A stretch of 64,000 bases of DNA from Corynebacterium incognita (GTDB taxonomy: Bacteria > Actinomycetota > Actinomycetes > Mycobacteriales > Mycobacteriaceae): NCBI RefSeq assembly GCF_014217255.1, contig NZ_CP059404.1, positions 1,922,001 through 1,986,000 of the forward strand. Direction: 5' to 3'. Under the pieces are notes generated by a model. That model ran no database searches. It was not told the DNA's origin and was given only the letters and a program-made list of their open reading frames with translations. Shown one piece after another: positions 17,035 to 26,365 of this stretch. The stretch's first letter is position 1; each line of letters starts with the position of its first letter. The translations under genes were made by a program, and so were the position numbers.

Positions 17035-19791
17035 CTAGGGGGTAGTCTTTTTCTGCCGTGAGGCGGTCCACGCTTGTACCACCCAGACCACCGCCGCGGC
17101 TACCAGCGGGACCACCACACACGTCAGCCCCAGGACCCAATCCGGCCGAAGAAATGCCACCGGGGAAGGCGTCCCCAGTGCCGCCATTTCGGCCCGCGGC
17201 CCCGTGCGTTCCAGCGCTGCCGCGCCCACGAGCCCGAGGACGTACCCCACCGCCATAGCCGCTTGTGTGGATAGCCACGTGCGCCACGCCGCCACCTTGG
17301 CGTTGAAGCTTGGGTGCGCGCCCAAGTCGTGGAGCAATGACTGTTCCCGGCGCAGCTGCTTATAGCCCAGCGCCGCGGCCAGCAAAGTAACAATGAGACA
17401 GGCTAGGGCGAGGGCCCCGGCGGCGCCGAGGTGCGCGCGGACGTCGTAAGGCTGGTGGCGGGCGAACTCCGCCACAAACCCAGGGTGTTCCTTGGCGATG
17501 GCATCCGACGGGCCAGTCATGCCCTCCCCGGTGGGTGTCGAATTCGCCTGAATGGCCACAGCCCGCTCCCGTACGGTGACGCCGAGCTCGTCGGCGGTCG
17601 CTCCGGCCATGAGCATCGGGCCGTTGTAACGCGCAGGCAGGACCGCCGCCACGGGGACGGACGCGGAGGCAGGCTTCTCCTTGTTGTCCACATCCAGCTT
17701 GGTGACGCTGCCGTCAGCAGTGTCCTGTGTAGGAGCGCCCACGTCGAGGGAGCCGATATGCATGGCCTCGCTGATGAGCACGCCGCCGCGGCGCAACGTG
17801 TCCGCGGCCAGCTCCCGCTTCTCCGGCGAGGAGAAGACAAACATATCCAGCAGTTTTTCATCGCTGGCTACCAGCGCGTCAGTCCCACTGTTGATGGCCG
17901 GAAGGTATGCCGTGACGTTATAGGAAGGCGTCAAGCATTCCGTCCGATTGCCCTTGTCGCCCGACGGAATCTGGCCGATTGGACAAGGGGATGAAACATC
18001 CAAACGCAGTGTCGGACCGGTTGAGTAGAAGTCGCTGTTGGCGGGAGAGCCCACCACGTCAAACTCCGCGATGGTCTGTCCTTCCACCTGGTCTAGAAAC
18101 TCCCTTTCGGCCGCGGCGAGCTCCGCGTCCTCGTCACGGGGACCGGTCACCACGGCGAGGTTGGGGGAGAACGTCTCCTCAACAGCAGCATTGCTCACCC
18201 TGCGGTCGATGTCTCCCTGCGCCTCTGCCAGGGTGAATCCGGCGACAGCACACAAGACTGCCGCCACCGCCGGAATAGAGTGAGCGGACTGGCGCACCAG
18301 GGCGCGTGCCGCCGTCCGGCAAGTTAACGGCCCACGCCGCGACATCCACCGCGAGGTGGCGAAAACCAAGGCTGGTGCGCAACCCGCCACTCCGACGAGG
18401 AAGATGAGTGCCAAGAGCATATCGGTGGAATCGCGGTAGGAGCTTGCCCGGGACATCACGTCAGTCAAGTTGAGAACGGCAATAGTGAGCACGAACCCGG
18501 CCAACAACATGGGCGCGACACCCATCCAGCGGCGCCACCGCACCATGCGTTCCGGCGAGTGCCCCTTCATGGCCGCGGCGATGGAATTGCGCGAGACAAT
18601 CCAGGCTGGCAGGTAGGAGGCGCCTAACGACGCCCCGATGGCCACTGCCGCAATGGCTGCTACCGACAACCATGAGGGGTTAAAGGGCCAGCCGTTAAAG
18701 CGCATCGCCCACCAGACCCTGACTCCGATAGTCGCCACAACCATGCCTAGTGCGGTGCCGAGGACGCCGGTGATAGCGCCAAACGCCAAGGCGGATAGCC
18801 GCAATTGGCGCGGGGTCGCACCCTGGCCGGCGAGGTGCGCGAACAGGCGGGAGTGGCCGCTAACGTTCAGCGCGAAGAGCGGAGAAATAAATACCAGCAT
18901 GAGGACGATCCCCAGAATCGCAGTGAGCACCCCGATGGCGGTGTCTCCCCACTGCTTCGAGTTCTCGTAAGGCAGCTGATCGTCGCTGTTGTTCGGGATG
19001 GCGGAAACGTATTCTTCCACCACCTCCTTGGGCGGCGGGTTGTTTATGACGGACTGCGAGTGGACGAGGAACCCCGCAGAGTTGAGATCCACGACGTCGT
19101 CCCACGTCAGCTCTCGTCCTTCCACCGTCAGTCGGTGGGTGGATTGCTCGGTCGACGGAAGCACGCTCGAGGTGGTTATGCTCTCATACGCCGGGCTTAT
19201 AGCCACGACTTTGAGCTGCGCGGTGGCGTCTGTGCCGGAATCTGCCGTGCGGGCCGTGACGGTTGATCCCACGTCGGCGCCTAAGGCACGCGCCGCGCTC
19301 CATGACAAGGCCACTTCCCCTTCTCCAGGGATGAGCTCGGGCGAAAGCCCCATCTCCGAGCTCAGCTTTATCGGGGATTGCGCGCCGAGCACACCGTAAT
19401 ACAGCTGGTCGGCGGTTCGCAGCTCGATGAAATCCGACTGCGTCCGGAAGGACGTGAGTCCGTCGGGTAGCGCGGCGTCTAGGGCCTTAGCGGCCTCCGG
19501 GGACGTCACATTGCTGTAATTATCGCCCTGCGCTTTGTCATCCGTGCTCAGTGGTGAACACCAGGCACGGCGCTGCTCGGGGTCCTGGTAGCACTGCCCG
19601 CCGATGAATTCCACGGTGGTGGGGGTGGCCCAGTCCTCTGAAACCTGCAGCCGCGCCGAGCTGTGCAGGTCCATCACGGTGTAAAAACCGACGGGGAGCG
19701 CAATGAGGAGAATGCCGACGAGGGCACGCCAGGCCGGGCGGAAGAAATTGCGGCGCACCGGCCTAGTCAACGCGTTGAACGTACTAAGCAT
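17035..19791 (-). CDS. FtsX-like ABC transporter permease
   Basis: A 918-aa ABC3/MacB-type permease: N-terminal transmembrane span after LTRPVRRNFFRPAWR, a large extracytoplasmic loop, a block of three or four spans around residues 330-500 (FAHLAGQGATPRQLRLSALA is the coupling region), a second large loop, and a C-terminal trio of spans. The start at 19791 overlaps the ATPase stop by 8 bp, so translation is likely coupled. With the ATPase and PadR regulator it forms one operon. Such systems often export or respond to antimicrobial peptides or lipids; the substrate here is not determinable. Confidence 0.85.
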   Translation of the reverse strand: MLSTFNALTRPVRRNFFRPAWRALVGILLIALPVGFYTVMDLHSSARLQVSEDWATPTTVEFIGGQCYQDPEQRRAWCSPLSTDDKAQGDNYSNVTSPEAAKALDAALPDGLTSFRTQSDFIELRTADQLYYGVLGAQSPIKLSSEMGLSPELIPGEGEVALSWSAARALGADVGSTVTARTADSGTDATAQLKVVAISPAYESITTSSVLPSTEQSTHRLTVEGRELTWDDVVDLNSAGFLVHSQSVINNPPPKEVVEEYVSAIPNNSDDQLPYENSKQWGDTAIGVLTAILGIVLMLVFISPLFALNVSGHSRLFAHLAGQGATPRQLRLSALAFGAITGVLGTALGMVVATIGVRVWWAMRFNGWPFNPSWLSVAAIAAVAIGASLGASYLPAWIVSRNSIAAAMKGHSPERMVRWRRWMGVAPMLLAGFVLTIAVLNLTDVMSRASSYRDSTDMLLALIFLVGVAGCAPALVFATSRWMSRRGPLTCRTAARALVRQSAHSIPAVAAVLCAVAGFTLAEAQGDIDRRVSNAAVEETFSPNLAVVTGPRDEDAELAAAEREFLDQVEGQTIAEFDVVGSPANSDFYSTGPTLRLDVSSPCPIGQIPSGDKGNRTECLTPSYNVTAYLPAINSGTDALVASDEKLLDMFVFSSPEKRELAADTLRRGGVLISEAMHIGSLDVGAPTQDTADGSVTKLDVDNKEKPASASVPVAAVLPARYNGPMLMAGATADELGVTVRERAVAIQANSTPTGEGMTGPSDAIAKEHPGFVAEFARHQPYDVRAHLGAAGALALACLIVTLLAAALGYKQLRREQSLLHDLGAHPSFNAKVAAWRTWLSTQAAMAVGYVLGLVGAAALERTGPRAEMAALGTPSPVAFLRPDWVLGLTCVVVPLVAAAVVWVVQAWTASRQKKTTP

Positions 19792-20488
19792 GGCGGGAGC
19801 CCTCCTCACCGGTGAGCTTGCCGTCGCGCACCATGAGGACGCGATCGGCGTAGGCGGCGAAGCGCGGCTCGTGGGTGACCAGCAGGCCGGTGGCACCGTC
19901 GTCGATGGACTCGCGCAACACGCGCATCACGGCGTCGCCAGTGGTGGTATCCAAGGCACCGGTGGGCTCGTCCGCGAGCAGGATGGAACGGGGGCCGACG
20001 AGGGCGCGCGCAATGGCTGCGCGCTGCGCCTGCCCGCCGGAGACCTCTTCGGGGAAACGATCCATGACGCCATGGAGCCCGACGCGTTCCAAGGCGGCCT
20101 CGGCGGCCTCCTGGCAGCGGCGGCGTGGCATACCGTCGAGCTCGAGGGGCATCGCGACGTTTTCGCCAATCGTGAGTGAGTCCAGTAAATCGGAGTGTTG
20201 GAATACGAAGCCGATATGTCGGCGGCGCAGTTCTGCCTTCCGCGTCTCGGAAATATCTGCCGTATCGACGCCGTCGATGAGCACCCGCCCCGCCGTTGGT
20301 CGGTGGAGCAGGCCCGCGACGTTGAGCAGGGTGGACTTACCGGAACCGGAAGGCCCCATGACCGCGACGAGTTCGCCGGGGTGAAGTTGCAGCGAGACCT
20401 CATCCAGGGCGACGACGCGCCGAGCACCTTCGCCGAAGACGGCGGTGACGTCGTGCAGTTCCACGGGTAGCGGGGCGTAGTTGTTCAT
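19784..20488 (-). CDS. ABC transporter ATP-binding protein (MacB/LolD type)
   Basis: The 234-aa nucleotide-binding subunit for the downstream permease. Walker A GPSGSGKSTL, Q-loop FVFQHSDLLDSLT, signature VSGGQAQRAAIARAL, Walker B ILLADEPTGALD and H-loop VTHE are all intact. The start at 20488 overlaps the PadR stop in an ATGA; the frame extends upstream only through padR antisense-phase sequence. The gene is second in the three-gene operon. Confidence 0.92.
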   Translation of the reverse strand: MNNYAPLPVELHDVTAVFGEGARRVVALDEVSLQLHPGELVAVMGPSGSGKSTLLNVAGLLHRPTAGRVLIDGVDTADISETRKAELRRRHIGFVFQHSDLLDSLTIGENVAMPLELDGMPRRRCQEAAEAALERVGLHGVMDRFPEEVSGGQAQRAAIARALVGPRSILLADEPTGALDTTTGDAVMRVLRESIDDGATGLLVTHEPRFAAYADRVLMVRDGKLTGEEGSRHA

Positions 20489-21024
20489 GAGGTGGGCTCC
20501 TGGGGTGAGTTGAGGGCTTCGACGCGGTCGAGCCAGCGGGCTTGGGCTTCGAGTTCGACGATGCGCTTTTCGACGTTCAGTCGCGCAGCGTTGCGGGTTT
20601 CCGGCAGGTCGCGGAGCGTGGCGTTGAGTTCGCGCAGATGCCGGAGGTCGGCGAAACGCTGGGCGTCGAGAAGTTCGATGAGGTTGACGCCGGGGGCCGT
20701 GTCCGCCATCAGGAACTTGAGTACGAGCTCGTCGCGTTCGTTGCGTACGGGGGCGGGGTCGATGGGCGCGGTCCACCACGTCTGTAGCTCCTGGTGCCCG
20801 GCGTCAGTGAGCTCGTAGAGCTGGGCCTGGCGACCGGTGGGGCCGGTGGTGGTGCCTGCGGGCTGCGCGAGTTCGTCACGCTCGAGGCGGGTGAGGGTTT
20901 GGGACACTTGGCCCATGTTGAGGGGCCAGATGTCTCCGGTAGCGTGATTGAACTCCTGACGCAGCTGTCCAGCGGTGCGTGGCCCGGGCCGAAGCAGTGC
21001 CATGAGTGGATATTTGATGAGCAT
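20485..21024 (-). CDS. PadR family transcriptional repressor
   Basis: A 179-aa regulator with an N-terminal winged helix (MLIKYPLMALLRPGPRTAGQ, then VSQTLTRLERDELAQ and a wing with YELTDAG) and a C-terminal helical dimer domain rich in RNERDELVLK and VEKRIVELEAQARWLDRV. It is first in an operon with the ABC ATPase and permease and is joined to the ATPase by ATGA. A duplicated palindrome lies over its promoter, pointing to autorepression. The inducer is probably a compound exported by the ABC system, by analogy with LmrR-type PadR proteins. Confidence 0.88.
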   Translation of the reverse strand: MLIKYPLMALLRPGPRTAGQLRQEFNHATGDIWPLNMGQVSQTLTRLERDELAQPAGTTTGPTGRQAQLYELTDAGHQELQTWWTAPIDPAPVRNERDELVLKFLMADTAPGVNLIELLDAQRFADLRHLRELNATLRDLPETRNAARLNVEKRIVELEAQARWLDRVEALNSPQEPTS

Positions 21025-21030
21025 AACTCT

Positions 21031-21078
21031 CCGATGGTTACTGGGTAACTAAAGGTTAGGTTACTGGGTAACCATCGG
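21031..21078. promoter_or_regulatory. Double palindromic PadR operator
   Basis: Two copies of GTTACTGGGTAAC (21037-21049 and 21060-21072) are spaced 23 bp centre to centre. Each is an inverted repeat GTTAC-N3-GTAAC. The outer arms CCGATGGTTAC (21031-21041) and GTAACCATCGG (21068-21078) also pair, so the whole 48 bp is nearly symmetric. It ends 7 bp before the padR start codon, over the probable promoter. Confidence 0.75.
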
Positions 21079-21166
21079 GGTGTCAATGTAGAGCGGAAAA
21101 ACGGAAGTGGCGGCCCGCGCCATGCGGACCGCCACTTCGCAGTGTTGGTATGTAGTTGTTAAAAAA

Positions 21167-21940
21167 TTAGAGGTTGATACCGCGCTGTGCCAGCCAGCTC
21201 TGCGGATCGGACGGGGTGTTGCCGTCTGGGTGAATCTCGAAGTGCAGGTGGGAACCAGTGGAGAAGCCCTCGTTGCCCATGCCGGCGATCTTCTGGCCTG
21301 CGGTCACGCGCTGGCCAGCGGTCACGTCCAAGGAGGACATGTGGCCGTACAGGGACAGGGAGCCGTCATCATGCTGGATGCGGATCCAGTTGCCGTAGCC
21401 GGAAGCCGGGCCGGACTCGACAACGACGCCGTCCATGACTGCCTTGATCGGGGTGCCCACGGAGTTCGCGATGTCCACGCCGTAGTGGAAGGTGCCCCAA
21501 CGCGGGCTGAACCCGGAGGTGAAGGTACCCTCGGCGGGCTTAACAATAGACGGTGCGCGGGAAGCCTCGTCAGCCTCAGCGCGCTCCTCGGAGTAGGACA
21601 CGGCCTTGGTGAGCTGCTCGGAGATGTTTGAGGTCGGCTTTGCCTCGGGGATGGTCAGGATCTGGGGAGCCATCTCCTCGAGGTTTGCGGTGGACTCGGA
21701 GGAGCCAGCCTCCATCACATCAGCGTCTGCGGCGAATGTGTAGTCGACAGTGTCAACAGCCTCAGGCTGGTTTTCAACGGCCTGGTCTGCCTGGAGGGAG
21801 GCGGCTGCAGCGCCACCTACACCAGCAGTGGATACAGCGCCTGCAGCAACCGTGACGAGTGCCATCCGGCCCTTCGCGGTCTGCGAGGTGTGAATCTTGC
21901 GGTGGCGTCCTCCGCCGTTCCGTTGTGTCGTGCTTCGCAT
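21167..21940 (-). CDS. Secreted M23 family (LytM-like) peptidoglycan endopeptidase
   Basis: A 257-aa exported zinc endopeptidase with a long basic N-region (TQRNGGGRHRKIH) before the hydrophobic signal core ALVTVAAGAVSTAGVGG. The linker is acidic and Ala-rich. The catalytic domain from about residue 140 has HYGVDIANS, YGNWIRIQHD, SLYGHMS and GSHLHFEIHPDG. The start at 21940 has GGAAAG 7 nt upstream; other in-frame ATGs lie at 21955 and 21970. An MtrA-like direct repeat lies about 60 bp upstream. It is paralogous to the gene at 16052. Likely role: cleaving cross-links during growth or division. Confidence 0.88.
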   Translation of the reverse strand: MRSTTQRNGGGRHRKIHTSQTAKGRMALVTVAAGAVSTAGVGGAAAASLQADQAVENQPEAVDTVDYTFAADADVMEAGSSESTANLEEMAPQILTIPEAKPTSNISEQLTKAVSYSEERAEADEASRAPSIVKPAEGTFTSGFSPRWGTFHYGVDIANSVGTPIKAVMDGVVVESGPASGYGNWIRIQHDDGSLSLYGHMSSLDVTAGQRVTAGQKIAGMGNEGFSTGSHLHFEIHPDGNTPSDPQSWLAQRGINL

Positions 21941-21995
21941 CAAACTACTTTCCATTCGAATCTCAATCACAGTCCGTTAGTGGGTTTATGGGATT

Positions 21996-22027
21996 GTGAC
22001 CTTCTTGTTACCAACGAGAGGTAACAA
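21996..22027. promoter_or_regulatory. MtrA-like direct repeat overlapping an inverted repeat, upstream of M23 gene
   Basis: GTGAC (21996-22000), six bases, GTTAC (22007-22011) has the 11-bp period seen upstream of betP and rpf2. The second half-site belongs also to a perfect inverted repeat TTGTTACC/GGTAACAA (22005-22027, 7-nt spacer). Confidence 0.45.
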
Positions 22028-22371
22028 TAGCGTCTCGATTTATTCGAAGCAACCCGATTCCCCGAAATTCTAAGGATTCTTAGGATTTAGGGTACCCATG
22101 GTTGCATTTTTTATTATTTTGACCAGCGGAAAGTAACACGGTGTGACCTTTCCCCCGATCGAGGCATTGAGCTAAATATTAGCTTAGGTTTCGGGGTTTT
22201 GCCACTCAAAAAGTCGCCCAAAATAGCTTTAAAGTCTCGCGATCGTAACGCGGCCCGGAGGTGTTACATCTCATTTTCTCATCGTTATAACCGCCGCCAA
22301 GTGCTGTTCTCTCGTTATGTTGCGCCGCGCCATGACCGGATCGCCCGCGAACCGTGGCAAAGTAAGACCCG
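22028..22371. other. AT-rich intergenic region between divergent M23 and DUF6350 genes
   Basis: No convincing gene. It holds an AT-rich stretch near 22085-22125, the near-direct repeat TTCTAAGGA/TTCTTAGGA near 22068, and a hairpin AGCTAA-ATA-TTAGCT (22170-22184). These probably serve the promoters of the two flanking genes. I see no riboswitch or tRNA. Confidence 0.4.
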
Positions 22372-23967
22372 ATGAATAGGAACACGAGCCCCCAAACACG
22401 GTCGTCGGCACGCGCGCGTGCTCGGAAGTCATCCCAGAAGCTCCACGGCACCTCGGCACCGGCGGCTCGTATTGGCAAAAAGGCCGGCGCGGCCACTAAG
22501 GCGCGGAAGAGTGCCTACCCCACCACCATGGCCGGGCGCATTCGTCGCATGTTCTTCACTGTCGCTATACCTAATATTGCGGTCCTGTTGACGATTGCGG
22601 TCATCGCTCTCGCAGTCATGCTCCTCGCGGGTTCGCCCTTGGCGTGGCTGCCCACGGCAATTGCTGACATGTGGCTCGTCGCCAATGCGGGCGGGGTGCG
22701 CGCAGACGGCATCGACATCAGCGTCGTGCCACTAGTTCCTGCCCTTGGCGTTGCGGCAGCATTGAGCTCCCGCATCCACGCGGCGGTCAAGGACCGCGCC
22801 AATATCAAAGATCTCCTCATCCTCTTGTGCTGGGTGGTCGCCATCCCAGCCTTATTGTTCGGCATTGCCTGGTTGATGCTGTGGGATGCGGGAAAGGTGT
22901 ATGACGTTGCTCCGCCGTCTTTCCTCCCCACATTGCTGCGTGTGGAGCTGCTGCACCTGTCCGCCTTGGGAATCGGCATGGGGCTGCGGCTATGGCGCGC
23001 CCTGGCGCGGCGATATTCCGTTCCACTGGAGGCAGTCAGCGGTGCACGCACAGCACTGCGTTTCCTCCTATACATGGTGGGTGCTGGCGCCGTGTTTTAT
23101 CTCGTCATGATGGTCGCCGGGTATAGCCGTATCAGCGGCATGATGGCCCAGTATCCGAATCTCGACGGTCTGGCGGTCTTGTGTTTGTGGGGGCTGTCGG
23201 TGCTGTATCTTCCCAACCTCGCCGCTGCGGCCGCCGCTGTACTGTCCGGTTCGGAGGCTCACATCGGCGATGCGAGCATCAGCCTGTTCTCCATCCACCT
23301 GGTGCCGTTGCCGCCGCTGCCCGCCCTGGGAGGAATCCCGGGAGCCGCGGGTCAGTGGGCCATGGTCGTCCTGGTCATCCCCGCCGCAGTGGCGGCCGTG
23401 GTATTCCTCCGGGAAAAGACCTCGTGGCGCCACGTGGTGGCCACCAGCGTATTCACTGCGTTGTTTACCCTCGTCGGTGGCTTCTTGACCACCGGCGTCG
23501 TGGGGTTCTATGGAGATACAGGGCTATCGCTGTGGCTCACTGCTGGTCTCATGGCCGCCTGGCCCCTGGGCGTCGGCCTTGCTGTAGTAGGCGCCCTCGC
23601 CCTCACCTCCCGCCGCGCCGATCCTACGGCTGGCATCACTCCAGACACTACGACTGACGCCACGACCGAAGCCGATGTAGCTGAGCCCGCCCCGGCGGAA
23701 CAGCCCGAACCGGCCCCTGCGGCGGAGGCGGAGTCAGTGGACGAGGAGGCGCCAGTGGTCGAGGAGACGCCAGACGAAGAGGACACCTCAGAGCCTGCAG
23801 ACGACGCCACGACCGAGGCCGCGGTTGACGACACCGTGGAGGGGGCGGAGGCTGAAGCCGAGGCGGAGCCCGAGGAAGACGGCGCTGCGGAGGTGGCCGC
23901 AGAAGATACACAAGAGGACACCGCCGAGGCGGAACCAGCGGGGGAGCAGAACCCGGAGCCGAAGTAG
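22372..23967 (+). CDS. DUF6350 family polytopic membrane protein
   Basis: A 531-aa integral membrane protein, upstream of purN as in mycobacteria. A basic cytoplasmic N-terminus (RARARKSSQK) is followed by roughly ten hydrophobic spans up to residue ~420. The last ~110 residues form a low-complexity acidic tail dominated by E, A, T and D, with repeats such as EAEAEAEPEEDG. The function of the family is unknown. The acidic tail is much more variable than the membrane core in composition, and could be a flexible cytoplasmic or wall-facing domain. Confidence 0.75.
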   Translation: MNRNTSPQTRSSARARARKSSQKLHGTSAPAARIGKKAGAATKARKSAYPTTMAGRIRRMFFTVAIPNIAVLLTIAVIALAVMLLAGSPLAWLPTAIADMWLVANAGGVRADGIDISVVPLVPALGVAAALSSRIHAAVKDRANIKDLLILLCWVVAIPALLFGIAWLMLWDAGKVYDVAPPSFLPTLLRVELLHLSALGIGMGLRLWRALARRYSVPLEAVSGARTALRFLLYMVGAGAVFYLVMMVAGYSRISGMMAQYPNLDGLAVLCLWGLSVLYLPNLAAAAAAVLSGSEAHIGDASISLFSIHLVPLPPLPALGGIPGAAGQWAMVVLVIPAAVAAVVFLREKTSWRHVVATSVFTALFTLVGGFLTTGVVGFYGDTGLSLWLTAGLMAAWPLGVGLAVVGALALTSRRADPTAGITPDTTTDATTEADVAEPAPAEQPEPAPAAEAESVDEEAPVVEETPDEEDTSEPADDATTEAAVDDTVEGAEAEAEAEPEEDGAAEVAAEDTQEDTAEAEPAGEQNPEPK

Positions 23968-23988
23968 GGGGCAAAGCGGGGCGCGCGC

Positions 23989-24001
23989 TAGGCTAGTGGG
24001 C
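23989..24001 (+). promoter_or_regulatory. Probable -10 of a leaderless purN transcript
   Basis: TAGGCT at 23989-23994 precedes the GTG start of purN by 7 nt; there is no Shine-Dalgarno. Confidence 0.4.
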
Positions 24002-24574
24002 GTGACTTCACCGCTCAACGTTGTCGTTTTGGTTTCAGGAACCGGATCTCTCATGCAGGCCATCGTCGCCGCGCAGGGAGAGACCTTCCGGGTCAGCAAG
24101 GTCGTCGCAGACGTGCCGTGCCCTGGCATAGACAAGGCCGCGGCCGCGGGGATCGCCACACAGGTGGTGCCACTCGGCGTCGACAGGCAGCAATGGAACC
24201 GGGAGCTTGCCGACGCCGTCGGGGAGTGCGACCTTGTAGTCTCCGCCGGGTTTATGAAGATCCTGGGCGCGCCATTCTTGGAGCGCTTTGACGGACGTAT
24301 TATCAATACTCACCCCGCGTTGTTGCCATCGTTCAAGGGCGCGCACGCCGTCCGGGACGCGTTGGACTACGGGGTGAAGGTCACAGGATCGACGGTCCAC
24401 TACGTTGATTCAGGTGTAGACACCGGCCCCATCATCGCGCAGCGGGCGGTCGACGTTCGCGCTGACGACGATGAGGCCAGCCTGCAAGAGCGCATCAAAG
24501 TGGCAGAGCGTGAGCTCATCGTCGAGGTTTTGCGCACAGTAGGTTCACCAGGAAGCCGCCCAGGACATCAATAA
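24002..24574 (+). CDS. purN: Phosphoribosylglycinamide formyltransferase PurN
   Basis: Transfers a formyl group from 10-formyl-THF to GAR, step three of de novo purine synthesis. The 190-aa protein starts at GTG 24002 ([18 protein letters not shown]). The substrate loop GTGSLMQA, the Asn-His of [17 protein letters not shown], and the Asp of [11 protein letters not shown] are the catalytic set. The frame is open further upstream only through the 3' end of the DUF6350 gene. purH follows after 44 bp. Confidence 0.93.
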   Translation: MTSPLNVVVLVSGTGSLMQAIVAAQGETFRVSKVVADVPCPGIDKAAAAGIATQVVPLGVDRQQWNRELADAVGECDLVVSAGFMKILGAPFLERFDGRIINTHPALLPSFKGAHAVRDALDYGVKVTGSTVHYVDSGVDTGPIIAQRAVDVRADDDEASLQERIKVAERELIVEVLRTVGSPGSRPGHQ

Positions 24575-24618
24575 TCCCCGCGGTCTCCCGCGGGCTTAAG
24601 AAAGGTCTCTCACTCCTT

Positions 24619-26148
24619 ATGGATAACACTCGCCGCCCCATCAAACGCGCGCTCATTAGCGTGTATGACAAAACCGGTGTAGAAGATTTGGCACGCGCCT
24701 TGGACGCCCAGGGAGTGGAGATCGTCTCCACGGGTTCCACTGCGCAAAAGATTGCTGACCTCGGTGTCAATGTGACCCCCGTGGAAACCCTGACCGGTTT
24801 CCCGGAATGCCTGGAAGGGCGCGTTAAGACGCTGCATCCGCGCGTGCACGCTGGCATTTTGGCTGATACCCGAAAGGACGACCACCTGCAACAGCTGCAG
24901 GATTTGGAGATTGCCCCGTTTGAGCTCGTGGTGGTGAACCTTTACCCGTTCGTGGAGACGGTGGCCTCGGGCGCTGACTTTGATGGCTGCGTGGAGCAGA
25001 TCGACATCGGAGGCCCGTCCATGGTCCGCGCCGCGGCGAAGAACCACCCGTCCGTGGCTATCGTTGTGGACCCGGCATGCTATGGAGACGTCGCTGAGGC
25101 TGTCGCAGGTGGCGGGTTCACCCTGGAGCAGCGCCGTGAGCTCGCCCGCGACGCCTTCCTGCACACCGCGGAATACGACGCGGCGGTATCCGCGTGGTTT
25201 GTGGAGCAGCTGGGAGGCAGTGCCGCTGAGCAGCCGTTGCGCTACGGCGAGAACCCACACCAGAAGGCCTGGATCCAGCGCGAGGGAAGCACCGGCCTGG
25301 CCAACGCCGAGCAGCTCGGTGGTAAGGAGATGAGCTACAACAACTACCAGGATGCCGATGCCGCGTGGCGCGCCGCCTGGGACCACGAGCGTCCGTGCGT
25401 GGCCATCATCAAGCACGCGAACCCGTGCGGCATCGCGGTGTCTGATGAGTCCATCGCGGCGGCGCACAAGGCGGCGCACGCCTGCGACCCGCTGTCTGCA
25501 TTCGGCGGCGTCATCGCCGTCAACCGCGAGGTGACCGCGGAGATGGCGCAGCAGGTTGCCGAGGTATTCACCGAGGTCATCATCGCACCGGCCTACGAGG
25601 ACGCGGCGGTAGAAATCCTCAAGGGGAAGAAGAACCTGCGCATCCTGGTGGCGAAGCACGAGGCGCCGGCGCGGGAGACCCGTCAGATCTCCGGCGGCAC
25701 CCTGCTGCAGGAGCCGGACACCTACCAGGCGGAAGGTGATAAGTCGGCGAATTGGACTCTCGCCACCGGCGCGGGCTTGGATGAGGCCGGCCTCAAGGAA
25801 CTGGAGTTTGCATGGCGCGCGGTTCGCTCGGTGAAGTCCAACGCCATCCTGTTGGCTGCCGACGGCGCGACCGTGGGCGTGGGCATGGGGCAGGTCAACC
25901 GCGTGGATTCCGCGAAGCTGGCAGTCGAGCGCGCGAATTCGCTGGGGGAGTGGGAGCGTGCGCGTGGGGCCTTCGCGGCCTCCGACGCCTTCTTCCCGTT
26001 CGCTGACGGCCTGCAGGTGCTTATCGACGCCGGCGTGAAGGCCGTGGTGCAGCCTGGCGGATCCATCCGCGACGAGGAAGTCGTCGCGGCGGCTGCGGCG
26101 GCTGGCATCACGATGTACATGACGGGTACTCGCCACTTCGCTCACTAG
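24619..26148 (+). CDS. purH: Bifunctional AICAR transformylase/IMP cyclohydrolase PurH
   Basis: Carries out the last two steps of IMP synthesis. The 509-aa length is standard. The N-terminal MGS-like cyclohydrolase domain has [18 protein letters not shown] and [17 protein letters not shown]. The transformylase domain has [10 protein letters not shown], the Lys-His of [12 protein letters not shown], and the C-terminal [11 protein letters not shown] and [11 protein letters not shown]. It follows purN on the same strand and ends at two strong hairpins. Confidence 0.97.
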   Translation: MDNTRRPIKRALISVYDKTGVEDLARALDAQGVEIVSTGSTAQKIADLGVNVTPVETLTGFPECLEGRVKTLHPRVHAGILADTRKDDHLQQLQDLEIAPFELVVVNLYPFVETVASGADFDGCVEQIDIGGPSMVRAAAKNHPSVAIVVDPACYGDVAEAVAGGGFTLEQRRELARDAFLHTAEYDAAVSAWFVEQLGGSAAEQPLRYGENPHQKAWIQREGSTGLANAEQLGGKEMSYNNYQDADAAWRAAWDHERPCVAIIKHANPCGIAVSDESIAAAHKAAHACDPLSAFGGVIAVNREVTAEMAQQVAEVFTEVIIAPAYEDAAVEILKGKKNLRILVAKHEAPARETRQISGGTLLQEPDTYQAEGDKSANWTLATGAGLDEAGLKELEFAWRAVRSVKSNAILLAADGATVGVGMGQVNRVDSAKLAVERANSLGEWERARGAFAASDAFFPFADGLQVLIDAGVKAVVQPGGSIRDEEVVAAAAAAGITMYMTGTRHFAH

Positions 26149-26195
26149 AGGTAGCGCTTCGTTCCGAGAGACAGACCTCTGGTTGGCGTCCTACG

Positions 26196-26222
26196 CCTCT
26201 GCATGGCCTAGCTATGCAGAGG
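26196..26222 (+). terminator. Hairpin after purH
   Basis: CCTCTGCAT and ATGCAGAGG form a perfect 9-bp stem around a 9-nt loop, followed by TTTG. It probably ends the purN-purH transcript together with the next hairpin. Confidence 0.6.
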
Positions 26223-26268
26223 TTTGTCGCTCGGGGTTGAGGGAACTGCTTCTAGACAAGGGCATAAA

Positions 26269-26301
26269 GAAGGCCTCCCAGCGTAACGCTGGGAGGCCTT
26301 C
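26269..26301. terminator. Bidirectional terminator between purH and rpsR
   Basis: GAAGGCCTCCCAGCG and CGCTGGGAGGCCTTC are perfect arms of a 15-bp stem with a 3-nt loop. T-rich flanks lie on both sides (TTCTTTT on the plus strand, CTTTATG on the minus strand). It lies between convergent operons. Confidence 0.8.
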
Positions 26302-26365
26302 GAGGTTCTTTTACCGTGTCACACTTGCCAGCGGCAAAAGTGCGCTGTTGAAACCCAGCTAGTAT

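Noticed and set aside
22206..22496. 96-aa minus-strand frame upstream of the DUF6350 gene
   Set aside because: Overlaps the 5' end of a real gene and the intergenic region; no family resemblance.
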